Origin: a virus
Virus record (IMG/VR): IMGVR_UViG_3300025759_012783
Location: 1-51,956 of that record
Strand: one strand, 5' to 3'
DNA length: 51,956 nt
The notes under the pieces are model-generated. The model did no database searches. It was not told the origin of the DNA and saw only the letters and a list, made by a program, of their open reading frames with translations. This document shows, piece after piece, positions 7,076-14,939 of this stretch (positions within the stretch are counted from its first letter, which is position 1; the number at the start of each line of letters is the position of its first letter). The position numbers and the translations under genes are program-made.

Positions 7076-7260
7076 TATCTATTCTTCATCATCTGTCTTA
7101 TCCATTGTTCTTCGGTAATGACATTTTTTAATTTTTTCTTCTTTTTTTTCTTCTTGGTATTTACCCGCTTCTTGGTCTGGAATTGTGAGTCGTTGGGTGT
7201 GTTGTTGGCCAGCTCGTCGAAGAACTCGTGATCTATGTCCTCTTTGCTTTTTCGAACCAT
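7075..7260 (-). CDS. Small protein with poly-lysine run, 61 aa
   Basis: The protein has an acidic N-terminal half (KEDIDHEFFDELANNTPND) and then a run of eight lysines interrupted only at its borders, before NVITEEQWIRQMMKNR. It is coupled to both neighbours by short spacing or a TAATG overlap, which supports it as real despite the homopolymeric A/T stretch. A nucleic-acid-binding role is possible from charge alone. Confidence 0.65.
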   Translation of the reverse strand: MVRKSKEDIDHEFFDELANNTPNDSQFQTKKRVNTKKKKKKKKLKNVITEEQWIRQMMKNR

Positions 7261-7261
7261 G

Positions 7262-7441
7262 CTAGATGGTCCAGTCGCGCTCTTGCTGTTTGGTTGGTTT
7301 GTGTGCCTTGACCTTCTCTACCTTGCCGCCCTTGGCCAGGAACTTCTTCATCTTCTCGTCCAGTTCCTTCTGTTTCTCTTGTGGGGTCTTCTCTATCTCG
7401 CCCGCCATGTATGGTCTATTGATCCCGCTGTATTTTGGCAT
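7262..7441 (-). CDS. Small lysine-rich protein, 59 aa
   Basis: Starts MPKYSGINRPYMAGEIEKTP and continues as a charged helix (EKQKELDEKMKKFLAKGGKV). The ATG at 7441 is preferred because AAAGGA and GAAGGA lie just upstream; it overlaps the end of the nucleotidyltransferase gene by 26 bases. A second ATG at 7408 has a poorer ribosome site. The stop is one base before the next ATG. Unknown function. Confidence 0.65.
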   Translation of the reverse strand: MPKYSGINRPYMAGEIEKTPQEKQKELDEKMKKFLAKGGKVEKVKAHKPTKQQERDWTI

Positions 7442-8588
7442 ATCCTTCCAGTCCTTTCTTTACTTTGTCTAGTGAATCTCTGTTTGCTTGGTACAGTATT
7501 CCGTATCCGCCCGCGGCCTGCCACTTCTGTATGTTGATCGGCCTGTCGTCTATGAGTATGTTTGGTGTGCCCGTTCCCTTGTCCGTGGCGTATGATTCTT
7601 TCCTGCCTGTCACAACGATGTCATCTGGCTGTTCTATGTGTTGGTCGATCCATACCTTCTTGTATTTGGCCGAGTTGGCGTTGTCACCCCTCAGTGGTGA
7701 TGTGTTTATGGAGAACCGTCCTCCTGTGAATTCTTTGACCATGTCTATGAGGCCATCCGCTGTTGGGAATTTAGGCAGTGTCGCGAAGAAGTCCGTGCCT
7801 GTGATCCTATCTATGACTTCTTTCTTGAGATCCTTTGTCTTGTCTGAGGTCAACTCTTTCCAATGGCTTACCCCATACATCTTCTCTACTCCTCCGAAGA
7901 AGTCTGCTAGTACACCATCCATGTCTAAATATACTGTTGGTTTCATATCACCTATCGCTTCATTATACAACTTTTTGTTGTTTTCGTCAATCGTGACTCC
8001 TAGTGCGTCTTGTATCTTGTCGTAGATGATTTTACCATCATCGCCGCCCATTATGATCTTGGAGAACTCATGCTCCTGGCCTTTCGCCGCTAGTTCTCTG
8101 GCTTTTGATGCCGAGGCACCCGTGATGCCTTCCGCATCAGGATCACGCTGTCCTGCGTTGATGACTTTTATGTCATCAAACTGGTAAAGTAAATTGCCCT
8201 GCTTGTCAGGTTTGCCGTTGTATTGATTCAACAGTTTCTCAAATTCTTCAACTCTGTCCGAGCCCGCTATCATTATGATCCTGGTCCTGCCCTCTGACTG
8301 TATCTTCTGTAGTGCTTTTATGATTGTGTTTGAGTTTGCGTCTCCTACCTGCAGTTTAGGATAGTACTGCTGTATGTAGGCCTGCTTCTCTGCGAATGTA
8401 AGTGGATCAGTCTTGTTGTTTTGTTTGTGTGACAGGAACAGGTACGACTTGGCGTTGGCTTTTTCTGCCGTCGTGATCACCGTGTCGATCAATTTCTGGT
8501 GTCCTATCGTGGGTGGGTTGAATCGGCCAAAGGCGAACACCGCTGTTGAGCGATCGTCTTCCCTAAGAAATATTTCCCTGAGTAACAT
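7416..8588 (-). CDS. Nucleotidyltransferase (NadR/cytidylyltransferase type) fused to HAD-like nucleotidase, with CTS-like N-terminus
   Basis: 390 residues in two domains. Domain 1 (about residues 12-180) has FAFGRFNPPTIGH, the phosphate-binding (H/T)xGH motif of nucleotidyltransferases, and GASASKAREL near residue 158, comparable to the second (I/S)SSxxxR-type motif. Domain 2 (about 215-390) has YLDMDGVLADFFGG (Asp222 and Asp224, HAD motif I) and later NILIDDRPIN, typical of deoxynucleotidase-like HAD phosphatases. The first ten residues, MLLREIFLRE, resemble the capsid targeting sequence with an L-R-E cleavage triplet, directly before the catalytic domain. The substrate cannot be read from sequence; NAD or nucleotide metabolism is plausible. 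Its start overlaps the upstream gene's 3' end by 26 bases. Confidence 0.85.
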   Translation of the reverse strand: MLLREIFLREDDRSTAVFAFGRFNPPTIGHQKLIDTVITTAEKANAKSYLFLSHKQNNKTDPLTFAEKQAYIQQYYPKLQVGDANSNTIIKALQKIQSEGRTRIIMIAGSDRVEEFEKLLNQYNGKPDKQGNLLYQFDDIKVINAGQRDPDAEGITGASASKARELAAKGQEHEFSKIIMGGDDGKIIYDKIQDALGVTIDENNKKLYNEAIGDMKPTVYLDMDGVLADFFGGVEKMYGVSHWKELTSDKTKDLKKEVIDRITGTDFFATLPKFPTADGLIDMVKEFTGGRFSINTSPLRGDNANSAKYKKVWIDQHIEQPDDIVVTGRKESYATDKGTGTPNILIDDRPINIQKWQAAGGYGILYQANRDSLDKVKKGLEGYAKIQRDQ

Positions 8589-8919
8589 CGTATTCGCCTG
8601 CCTTTATGTTCTCCAGTTCCCTGTCTGATATTATCCTTGCCACTTGCTGTCTGGTCTCTCGTGGAAACATGGTCTTCACATCATCGGCCGTTGAGCCGAA
8701 TTCCTTTACGTATTCCTTAGCGGCATCGTCCACTAGGTACATCCATAACTTCTGTGCCTTCTCGTGGTCGTACACGTTCTTGTTGATTTTTCTCTTGATG
8801 TTTGATATGATGGGCATGAAACGCCTACGGTACAGTTCCTCGCTGTTCATGATGTAGGTGTCAAGCTCGTTGACCGCGTCTGAGTCTATGTTCTCTGTGA
8901 TGAATTCTGATGCTCTCAT
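8563..8919 (-). CDS. Putative internal head protein, 118 aa (MRASEFITE start)
   Basis: MRASEFITENIDSD is the best match in the window to the T4 internal protein leader, with E-F-I and an I-T-E triplet at residues 7-9. The rest is a charged helical protein with no catalytic motif (ELYRRRFMPIISNIKRKINK). It heads the transcript that continues with the nucleotidyltransferase fusion. A late octamer ends 7 bases before the ATG. Function after packaging is unknown. Confidence 0.8.
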   Translation of the reverse strand: MRASEFITENIDSDAVNELDTYIMNSEELYRRRFMPIISNIKRKINKNVYDHEKAQKLWMYLVDDAAKEYVKEFGSTADDVKTMFPRETRQQVARIISDRELENIKAGEYDVTQGNIS

Positions 8920-8926
8920 ACAAGCA

Positions 8927-8934
8927 TATTTAGT
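8927..8934 (-). promoter_or_regulatory. Late promoter octamer (CTAAATA type)
   Basis: ACTAAATA on the minus strand, 7 bases before the ATG at 8919, directly after the stop of the upstream gene. Confidence 0.6.
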
Positions 8935-9477
8935 TTAGTAAAGGTTCTCTAACAGCCACATGTAGAACGGTGATGCAAACCTGAACTTCCATTCGCCGTT
9001 GAAGCCCATCGTCGTGACGTTTTTGAATGAATCCTTAAGATCATTTCCAGATTCGCGATGTTGTGTAGCCCATGGTTCTGGGTATTTGGGGGTGTACACT
9101 CCCTCGTAAACCAATGCTCCTATGTTGATCTCGTCGATCTCTATATTCTTAATATGGAGTGTCTGATCTTTGATTATGTTGCCCTTTTCATCCGCGATTG
9201 TTTGGGACTCTATCTGTTCTGGCCAAACAACACCATGATCTGTATCTGTGTTGGTAAGTGTGTTCTTACCTTGCTTACCATATCGTTTGATCACAAGGTC
9301 ATACTCGTTGCCCTCTTGTAGTTCATGTTCAAATTCGATCACGGTGGGATTGTCCTCTTTTCCGGTAATTTCGCCATCAAAGTAGCTCTTATCACCTATA
9401 AGGATTTGTGCGCTAGGGGGTCTGTCCCACATGGTTGCGTATAGCTCTAACTTAAACTTTAATTTTTCGGTTGCCAT
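8935..9477 (-). CDS. Putative beta-sandwich binding protein, 180 aa (paralogue of 47121-47687)
   Basis: Strand-like segments follow each other: KLKFKLELYATMW, SAQILIGDKSYFDGEI, then VIEFEHEL. It closes with the pattern GFNGEWKFRFASPFYMWLLE. The protein at 47121-47687 has the same order: ISVGKNIYFNDEI, IIKDKFLKIQKI, and FFNGPWKLFYKNPVTLFLAW, so the two are paralogues. The alternating strands and exposed aromatics are reminiscent of carbohydrate-binding modules, but no family can be named with certainty. Its ATG lies within the 3' end of the small gene at 9459-9653. Confidence 0.78.
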   Translation of the reverse strand: MATEKLKFKLELYATMWDRPPSAQILIGDKSYFDGEITGKEDNPTVIEFEHELQEGNEYDLVIKRYGKQGKNTLTNTDTDHGVVWPEQIESQTIADEKGNIIKDQTLHIKNIEIDEINIGALVYEGVYTPKYPEPWATQHRESGNDLKDSFKNVTTMGFNGEWKFRFASPFYMWLLENLY

Positions 9478-9653
9478 TCAAATTCTAATCCTGCTGTGTG
9501 TCCTGTGTACGGGATATTTACATCGTCCCTGAACATCTCTATGAATAATTGGGTTCCTGGTACCTGTACTTTCATGTACTTGTCCGTTCGTTCTAACACT
9601 TCCGCTTCCTTGGTCCTGTCGTTGTTGGTACAGGTTATCGTTATTGTTTCCAT
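9459..9653 (-). CDS. Small beta-rich conserved protein, 64 aa
   Basis: Compact protein with METITITCTNNDRTKEAEVL, DKYMKVQVPGTQLFIEMFRD and a final GLEFEW segment. It overlaps the 3' end of the subtilase gene by 13 bases and the next gene by 19 bases, so it is probably translated from the same message. No function is recognised. A competing frame at 9478-9702 was rejected because of its composition. Confidence 0.75.
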   Translation of the reverse strand: METITITCTNNDRTKEAEVLERTDKYMKVQVPGTQLFIEMFRDDVNIPYTGHTAGLEFEWQPKN

Positions 9654-12600
9654 TTTGGGTCCTCTGGGTTGATTGGTATGAATTTGTCAGTTTTGAGATC
9701 ATATTTTAGTCCGTGTGCTGTGGCGTTGTCAACAGTTCCCCCGAACAGATTGGCCTTCATGACCTCCTTGCCCGTCTCTGGATCGGTCTCGTAGCACTTT
9801 GGATTTTTCATCCACAAAAACTTACACGCAGTCTTAAGTTTCTTAGCAAACTGTAGTGTGAAATTCATACCATCTTTTCCAGATTGCCCGGCTATGTCTT
9901 GCCTGTACTCCGTGGTGAACTTAATACCCGCGTCAAACGTGTCTGTGGGCTCGTGGTTGAAGTAGAAACCGATGTTCTTCTCCTTGGTGCCCTGCGACAG
10001 GTCTGATCTTATTGTTTGGTAGTTTATGGTTCCGTCTAGGTTCACGCTCTCGGCTACCTCCAAGTCCATCGTTCCTGATGTTATGTGACTTGGAAGTGAG
10101 AACGACCAACCGAGAGTATTGTGCTTATCCTTGTGTATCTCATAAGCCAATCTGTATGATTCTGTCTCAACGTCTGAGAATGATTTAATTAAACTGTCGT
10201 CCACCGTGTTGATGTCGGTCCGACCTCTGGTGTAGTCCAAGCTCAGCACGTTGTTGCCGATCTGGTAGTCTACCCCGATGTTGCCGAAGTTGGTGTTGTT
10301 GTTGTCACCCACCGCCAGCACACCGTCCGAGCTGTTGCCCAACCATGTCTCCTGTTCACTCATGATACCAACACCGGTCTTCAGTTTGAATCTGTCTGAG
10401 ATGAAGAAGTTCTTTCCAATGTTTGTGCTGTAGTCTCCATTACCACTTTCGCCTGTGTAGAAACCAAAATTATAATTATTCACAAGATCCCATTGTCCAC
10501 CCTGTGCGAATGAACCGTACATCTGTTGCGTGGGCAGGAATGTGTGATTGTCTGTGAGCAACATCTCCGTGTCTGAATACTTCCTGTTGTCCTTCACAGT
10601 GAAACTGTTTCCTAGATTTATGTAGTAGTCCCTGTCGAAATCATCTATGATCATGATGTCTACGTTAGATATGGCTGACGCCATGGATGCTGAGCCGGAT
10701 CCGCCTGTGCCCTCCACGGAAGCGATCGCTCCGTCCACCCTGCCTGTTGTGGGTATGCCCACGGCACCCTGTGGTCTAGTGGCCTCATCGAAGTCCACCA
10801 CACCCTGTCCATGTATGTTGACATCATATCCTGCGATGCTCTTGTCCGCGGTCGAGGTAACCAGTTTGACCAAATTCTCACCTGTCATGTGTGGCCACAT
10901 CTGATGAAGTATCGCCACCTGTCCTGTCACTATCGGTGCCGCCATTGAGGTTCCTGTCTTGTTGTCATAGCCCCCATCTTTGCTGGCGCTGTAGGTCCAG
11001 CCCGGTGCCAACACGTAGAAGTCTGATGTCTTGTATTTGTCTCGACAGGTGTCGTCCACTATGACTCTACATAGGTGCCCCGCCTTGTTGGAGAACCCAT
11101 CTATGGAGTTGGCGTTGAAGTTATATGATCCCACTATCAGCATCTTGCCACCCAGCACCAGGTTGCCATCTGCGTCCGTCTCTGTGGCGAACCATCCCGG
11201 CATCGCACTGATGTCTAATCCTTGGTTACCAGCGGAGTTGACCACAACCATGCCCTTGTCGGTGATGGTCTTCCATCCGTCCACTGACATGCTGTTGTAG
11301 TAGTCGCCCGCACTGTAGTCGTAGTAGGCACTGGTTGTCTTGAACGCGCCATCACTCAGTTTGGTTATGCTGTCTCTGAACCACGAATCGTAGTTGCTGT
11401 TCGCTGACAGGTTACCAACCACTGCTCCTTGGTCCGCCGCCCAGGCCAGTCCTGTTTGTGCGGAGTCTAGGCTGACTGATCTGCCGTCTCCTATCTTGAC
11501 CACAACGGCCTTGGCATCGTAGGCCACACCGTGCATCCCCGTGCCGTCCTTCTTGGCCACTATCGATCCCAGCACGTGTGATCCGTGTCCCTGGTTGTCA
11601 CCTATGCCCGTTCCTGTGTAATCCTTTGTGGCCACGACCTGTCCCTCGAACTCCGAGTGGTCCACGTCATAGCCCGTGTCAGCCACTGCCACGATGGATC
11701 CCTTACCCGTCCATCCCCTGCTGTAGGCACTGCTGACGTTGATCTTCTCGTACACCTTGTATCCGTTGTTGGACTCATTGTACTCTGACGTCTCGTATGT
11801 GGTCTTGTCTGTGCTGTATCCTGTTGTACGTGTGCCTAAGTTCTCGTCAGTGTCTGTGTATGCTGTGTCTATGACATTGTTGAAGGTCTCCGTGGACACT
11901 ATCTGTCCTGGAGCGTCATCTATAGTCCTTGTCTCTGTCTGTGTTTCTGTTTCCGGTTCACCGTAGGTATCTGGTGTGTCCACTGACCTTGTGGTCACGT
12001 TCAATTCTTCTGTGACACCGTGGTGCCATTCTCTCAGGGTGTAACTCTTGTATGATACTGTCATGATCCTGTACGCCTGTATGCTCTTTGTCCTAGACCT
12101 CTCTTGGCTTGATGTCGTGGTCTCCCTGGTTGTACGGGTCGTGGTGCCGTCGCCGTTGTCAACGTCTGTTGAAGTGCTAGAAGTTACACTTGACGTGGTG
12201 CTCCAATCTGTCCAATCTGTGTATGTTGGGTCACCATCGTATGGTTCGCCATACGCGGTGCCTGTGACTTCGTCCGTGACCGAGGTGTCTGTGTATGTCA
12301 GTGTATCTGTCACGGTTCTATACTCTGTGCTAGTGTCCACGGAGTCAGATAGGGTTTCTGTACTTTCTACTTTACGGTACGCTTTTGTGGTTTTGGAGTC
12401 ACCGTTTGAGAAGGTTGTGATCGTTTCGTCGATGTATGTCTTTGTGATAGTTCTGGTTCTCTGTGTCGTTGTTGTGACTGTTCTTTCCTCTGTCTTTGTG
12501 GTTGTTTCAGATGCCATGTCATGTGATACTGAAGTTTCGGTCCAATCACCATAACTTATCACTGGTACTCCATAAATTACGTCACCCTCTACAATTTTTA

Positions 12601-13174
12601 TAGGTTCTTTTCCTTTAACTGGTGTTACAGAAACTGTCTCTGCCTTGCCTGTTTCCACCAGCTCGTCTATAAGATTGTCCTTTTTGCTGTCTGCATCCAT
12701 GTCGGCCTCTATGGCCTTGTAGGTCAAATCCTCGTCGTCGAACTGCTTGTCCTTGACAAGGTTTTTCCAAAATGATTCTTTTCCCTCATAATATTTCTTG
12801 GTGTATCCAACCAGCGCGTACCATCCTTTTTCCAAGGACATGTTCTGTCCATCGATAGTGATTTCATAGTTGGCCAGCACTGATGGATCGAAGGTGCCGT
12901 TGTGTTTCTGCACGAACTCAAACGCTTCGATGGCCTCACTGGCGTCGACTACTTGGTCTTCACTCATTTTTTGTATGGCACTTATAAAGGCAGATCCTCT
13001 GTCGCCGATGCCAAAGATATCTGTGGATAATCCTAATCTCTCTTTTGACACAGGGGTTGGAGGTACCGGAGGATCAAAAACCACCGAAACACCACCACCA
13101 CCGCCACCGCATGCGGCCAGTGTTGTTGATAGTATGGTTGCTAGTGCTGTGTTCTTGAAGGATGATCGTTTCAT
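9641..13174 (-). CDS. Lipoprotein subtilisin-like (S8) protease with C-terminal autotransporter-type beta barrel, 1177 aa
   Basis: The N-terminus is a lipoprotein signal: basic start, hydrophobic core and lipobox L-A-A-C with Cys22, followed by a glycine run. About residues 210-470 are a Thr/Ser-rich, low-complexity linker. The S8 domain (about 485-800) holds the full triad: Asp499 in VADTG, His530 in GHGSHV, Ser743 in GTSMAAP, with the oxyanion Asn650 in NSAGN. From about 870 to 1105 there are alternating amphipathic strands (SLDYTRGRTDIN, GMNFTLQFAKKL) like an outer-membrane autotransporter barrel. About 65 more residues follow the apparent last strand. The gene overlaps the small membrane protein gene upstream (TAATG), and both lie behind a sigma-70 promoter. 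Bacterial surface proteases of this build cleave surface or neighbouring proteins. In a phage it could remodel the infected cell's surface; that is inference. Confidence 0.92.
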   Translation of the reverse strand: MKRSSFKNTALATILSTTLAACGGGGGGVSVVFDPPVPPTPVSKERLGLSTDIFGIGDRGSAFISAIQKMSEDQVVDASEAIEAFEFVQKHNGTFDPSVLANYEITIDGQNMSLEKGWYALVGYTKKYYEGKESFWKNLVKDKQFDDEDLTYKAIEADMDADSKKDNLIDELVETGKAETVSVTPVKGKEPIKIVEGDVIYGVPVISYGDWTETSVSHDMASETTTKTEERTVTTTTQRTRTITKTYIDETITTFSNGDSKTTKAYRKVESTETLSDSVDTSTEYRTVTDTLTYTDTSVTDEVTGTAYGEPYDGDPTYTDWTDWSTTSSVTSSTSTDVDNGDGTTTRTTRETTTSSQERSRTKSIQAYRIMTVSYKSYTLREWHHGVTEELNVTTRSVDTPDTYGEPETETQTETRTIDDAPGQIVSTETFNNVIDTAYTDTDENLGTRTTGYSTDKTTYETSEYNESNNGYKVYEKINVSSAYSRGWTGKGSIVAVADTGYDVDHSEFEGQVVATKDYTGTGIGDNQGHGSHVLGSIVAKKDGTGMHGVAYDAKAVVVKIGDGRSVSLDSAQTGLAWAADQGAVVGNLSANSNYDSWFRDSITKLSDGAFKTTSAYYDYSAGDYYNSMSVDGWKTITDKGMVVVNSAGNQGLDISAMPGWFATETDADGNLVLGGKMLIVGSYNFNANSIDGFSNKAGHLCRVIVDDTCRDKYKTSDFYVLAPGWTYSASKDGGYDNKTGTSMAAPIVTGQVAILHQMWPHMTGENLVKLVTSTADKSIAGYDVNIHGQGVVDFDEATRPQGAVGIPTTGRVDGAIASVEGTGGSGSASMASAISNVDIMIIDDFDRDYYINLGNSFTVKDNRKYSDTEMLLTDNHTFLPTQQMYGSFAQGGQWDLVNNYNFGFYTGESGNGDYSTNIGKNFFISDRFKLKTGVGIMSEQETWLGNSSDGVLAVGDNNNTNFGNIGVDYQIGNNVLSLDYTRGRTDINTVDDSLIKSFSDVETESYRLAYEIHKDKHNTLGWSFSLPSHITSGTMDLEVAESVNLDGTINYQTIRSDLSQGTKEKNIGFYFNHEPTDTFDAGIKFTTEYRQDIAGQSGKDGMNFTLQFAKKLKTACKFLWMKNPKCYETDPETGKEVMKANLFGGTVDNATAHGLKYDLKTDKFIPINPEDPKWKQ

Positions 13175-13353
13175 TACATCATCCCCATAATGAATGCCCC
13201 CAATAGCAGGAACATTGTGTATCTTGTGTATAATGAGAAGGGTCGGAATATCCTGTATCCGTTATCCTTCAGACAAATGACGTGGGCGTCCATTGACTCC
13301 GCTGTCACATTCACATCAACTGTGTTGATCTGTTCTAGTTCTTTGTCGTTCAT
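13174..13353 (-). CDS. Small single-pass membrane protein, 59 aa
   Basis: A short frame with an acidic N-terminal part (MNDKELEQINTVDVNVTAES) and one C-terminal membrane helix (YTMFLLLGAFIMGMM). Its TAA overlaps the ATG of the subtilase (TAATG), so the two are translationally coupled. The sigma-70 promoter predicts transcription from the A of its ATG at 13353. An alternative start at 13293 (MDAHVICLK) has GGAG 4 bases upstream and would give a 60-base leader. It may assist export or anchoring of the protease, or regulate it. Confidence 0.75.
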   Translation of the reverse strand: MNDKELEQINTVDVNVTAESMDAHVICLKDNGYRIFRPFSLYTRYTMFLLLGAFIMGMM

Positions 13354-13359
13354 GTTATT

Positions 13360-13387
13360 AGTATAACATGGAACAGGTATCTGTCAA
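13360..13387 (-). promoter_or_regulatory. Near-consensus sigma-70 promoter for the subtilase unit
   Basis: On the minus strand TTGACA (13387-13382), 16 bases, then TATACT (13365-13360). The -10 box ends 6 bases before the ATG at 13353, so transcription should start on the start codon. It is an early-type promoter inside a region of late genes. Confidence 0.85.
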
Positions 13388-13429
13388 CCCAAGTTGATCT
13401 TGTTAGAAGTGTTGTTTTTATTGACTTTT

Positions 13430-14017
13430 TTACTTGTTGAGCAGTATTTCTGTGATGGTTCCTGCTGTGATTCCAGTGGCTTTTGCCCTTACCCAAACGA
13501 AATTGCCAGTGAAGTTGGCACTGGATATAGTGGTGCTCTGGTCCATGGTGAATGTTGTGCCCGCGATGTCGAACCAGTCGTCTTCTGTGGGTGTAGTAGC
13601 CAAACTACCCTGCATCTTGATCGAACCGGTCAGTGTGGTGTTTACCTTGTATGCAACCGTGTGTACACCATCTGGCTGTGAGTAGTAGCCGTCTCCCTGA
13701 AACTTGGCACTTACGAATCCTGTGTTGTCCAGTGTCACTGTTGTTGATCCGTCTGCTGTTTCTGTGGTGACCTCTTCTTCAACTATGATGTAATCGTTAT
13801 CCGAACTAACGCTTTTAACTGTGAACGTGCCATTGTTGTTGGCACTGCCTGTGACTGTGATGAGATCGTATTGGCTGTATGTGCCGAAACTCACTGTGGC
13901 TGTGTCTGAACTGCTGATCTTGTACTCAGTGCCGGTCTTGGTGAAACTGATGATCGTGCCTGACTTGTCCGCTATGTGGTTTTTGTCTGATAAAATGCTG
14001 GTGCTTGTCTGTGCCAT
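13430..14017 (-). CDS. Beta-rich structural or adhesin-like protein, 195 aa
   Basis: Starts MAQTSTSILSDKNH and is almost entirely short strands rich in Thr, Ser, Gly and Val (GTYSQYDLITVTGSANNNG, TVKSVSSDNDYIIVEEEV), ending in TAGTITEILLNK. The composition and late promoter, 6 bases before the ATG, fit a virion surface, neck or fibre-associated protein. It lacks the N-terminal NDGTGD module of the fibre array. No known family is recognised. Confidence 0.8.
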   Translation of the reverse strand: MAQTSTSILSDKNHIADKSGTIISFTKTGTEYKISSSDTATVSFGTYSQYDLITVTGSANNNGTFTVKSVSSDNDYIIVEEEVTTETADGSTTVTLDNTGFVSAKFQGDGYYSQPDGVHTVAYKVNTTLTGSIKMQGSLATTPTEDDWFDIAGTTFTMDQSTTISSANFTGNFVWVRAKATGITAGTITEILLNK

Positions 14018-14023
14018 CAGTGT

Positions 14024-14031
14024 TATTTATT
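14024..14031 (-). promoter_or_regulatory. Late promoter octamer
   Basis: AATAAATA on the minus strand, 6 bases before the ATG at 14017 and overlapping the 3' end of the upstream gene. Confidence 0.7.
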
Positions 14032-14326
14032 CATCCTTGTATCGTCTCTTGAACCTGGCGGTCTTTGGACCCAGTCCGTACACTGCGGCCAGTTCGTTGG
14101 GCTCCTGCCCGTCCACTGTCAGTATGTTGATGTACTTGATCTTGTAGGCCTTGCCGTCCGCTGAGCCCAGTTCCTCACACACGCAGTCGTCTTCTCTGAC
14201 TTTGCGTACCCTCAGCAGGCTCCGTTTTATCACTGGACTTCCCATCCAGGTCTTCTCGATCATGCTCTCAACGATGCTCTGATCGTTGAATATGTTCTTA
14301 TCTCTTAGTTTTTTTATCGCTTCCAT
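14027..14326 (-). CDS. Unknown basic protein, 99 aa
   Basis: Begins MEAIKKLRDKNIFND and has a Cys pair (DDCVCEELGS) near the middle and a basic C-terminus (TARFKRRYKDE). It overlaps the upstream gene by 29 bases. The strand-rich middle (AYKIKYINILTVDG) suggests a small folded domain. No family is recognised. Confidence 0.75.
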   Translation of the reverse strand: MEAIKKLRDKNIFNDQSIVESMIEKTWMGSPVIKRSLLRVRKVREDDCVCEELGSADGKAYKIKYINILTVDGQEPNELAAVYGLGPKTARFKRRYKDE

Positions 14327-14939
14327 GTTTCACCTTTCTGAATTTGATCACTTTATCAATGGCCCTTTGTGCCATCATGTATATTGGGGTTAGGTATTTC
14401 TCTTCCTTGACGTAGAAGTATCCACCAAAGCAGTACGGAGTCTTTGACTCCAGGTAGTCCAACAGGTGGCAGTTGCTCACAAGACACTCGTCAACGTTCC
14501 TGTCCAGGAACTCCCATAGACCTTTCTTTTGTTCCTCGTTGATCAGCAGTTGTGCGTCCTTCTTGAGGTGCACCTGGTACTGGTACTTGCCGTGTGGCAG
14601 TCTTGCGCAAACAACGGTATTGGGCTCCACATCGTGATACCTAGGATCCACTGTCTCTGATCCTGTCCAGTACTCCCAGAAACGTCCTATCAGTTGTTGT
14701 GCCACTCGTTGATCCGAATAGAATATGGCTTTACGGTCTTGGAATCTAAATTTCATTGTTTTCCTATTTTGAATTACAAATTCTGATAGGTAATTCATGT
14801 CTGGATGATCAGGATACCTGTCCTTGATAGTTCGAAGGTATTCGTCAGTTGTGGGATAAAACATTAGACTTCCTGGTATCTTGAATGTTGTCTTGTACCG
14901 GAACCTACCGTAGTAGAGCCTATTGTGATGTTTTCTCAT
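14298..14939 (-). CDS. Unknown phage protein, 213 aa
   Basis: The start chosen is the ATG at 14939 (MRKHHNRLYYGRFRYKTT), which has AAGG upstream and overlaps the end of the ClpA-like gene by only 20 bases. A longer frame would run 150 bases into clpA. The protein is rich in Tyr, Phe and Arg, has no signal or membrane segment, and contains a pair of Cys (CLVSNC, then YCFGGYFYV). It resembles conserved hypothetical proteins of marine T4-like phages in style, but I cannot name a function. Confidence 0.75.
   Translation of the reverse strand: MRKHHNRLYYGRFRYKTTFKIPGSLMFYPTTDEYLRTIKDRYPDHPDMNYLSEFVIQNRKTMKFRFQDRKAIFYSDQRVAQQLIGRFWEYWTGSETVDPRYHDVEPNTVVCARLPHGKYQYQVHLKKDAQLLINEEQKKGLWEFLDRNVDECLVSNCHLLDYLESKTPYCFGGYFYVKEEKYLTPIYMMAQRAIDKVIKFRKVKHGSDKKTKR

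Noticed and set aside
9478-9702. Minus-strand frame overlapping the end of the subtilase and the small gene at 9459-9653
   Set aside because: Gln/Asn-rich composition without folding pattern; the 9459-9653 frame is better and is coupled to its neighbours.
12048-12554. Val/Ser-rich plus-strand frame opposite the Thr-rich part of the subtilase
   Set aside because: It is the antisense of the Thr/Ser linker in the subtilase gene, with no ribosome site or promoter.
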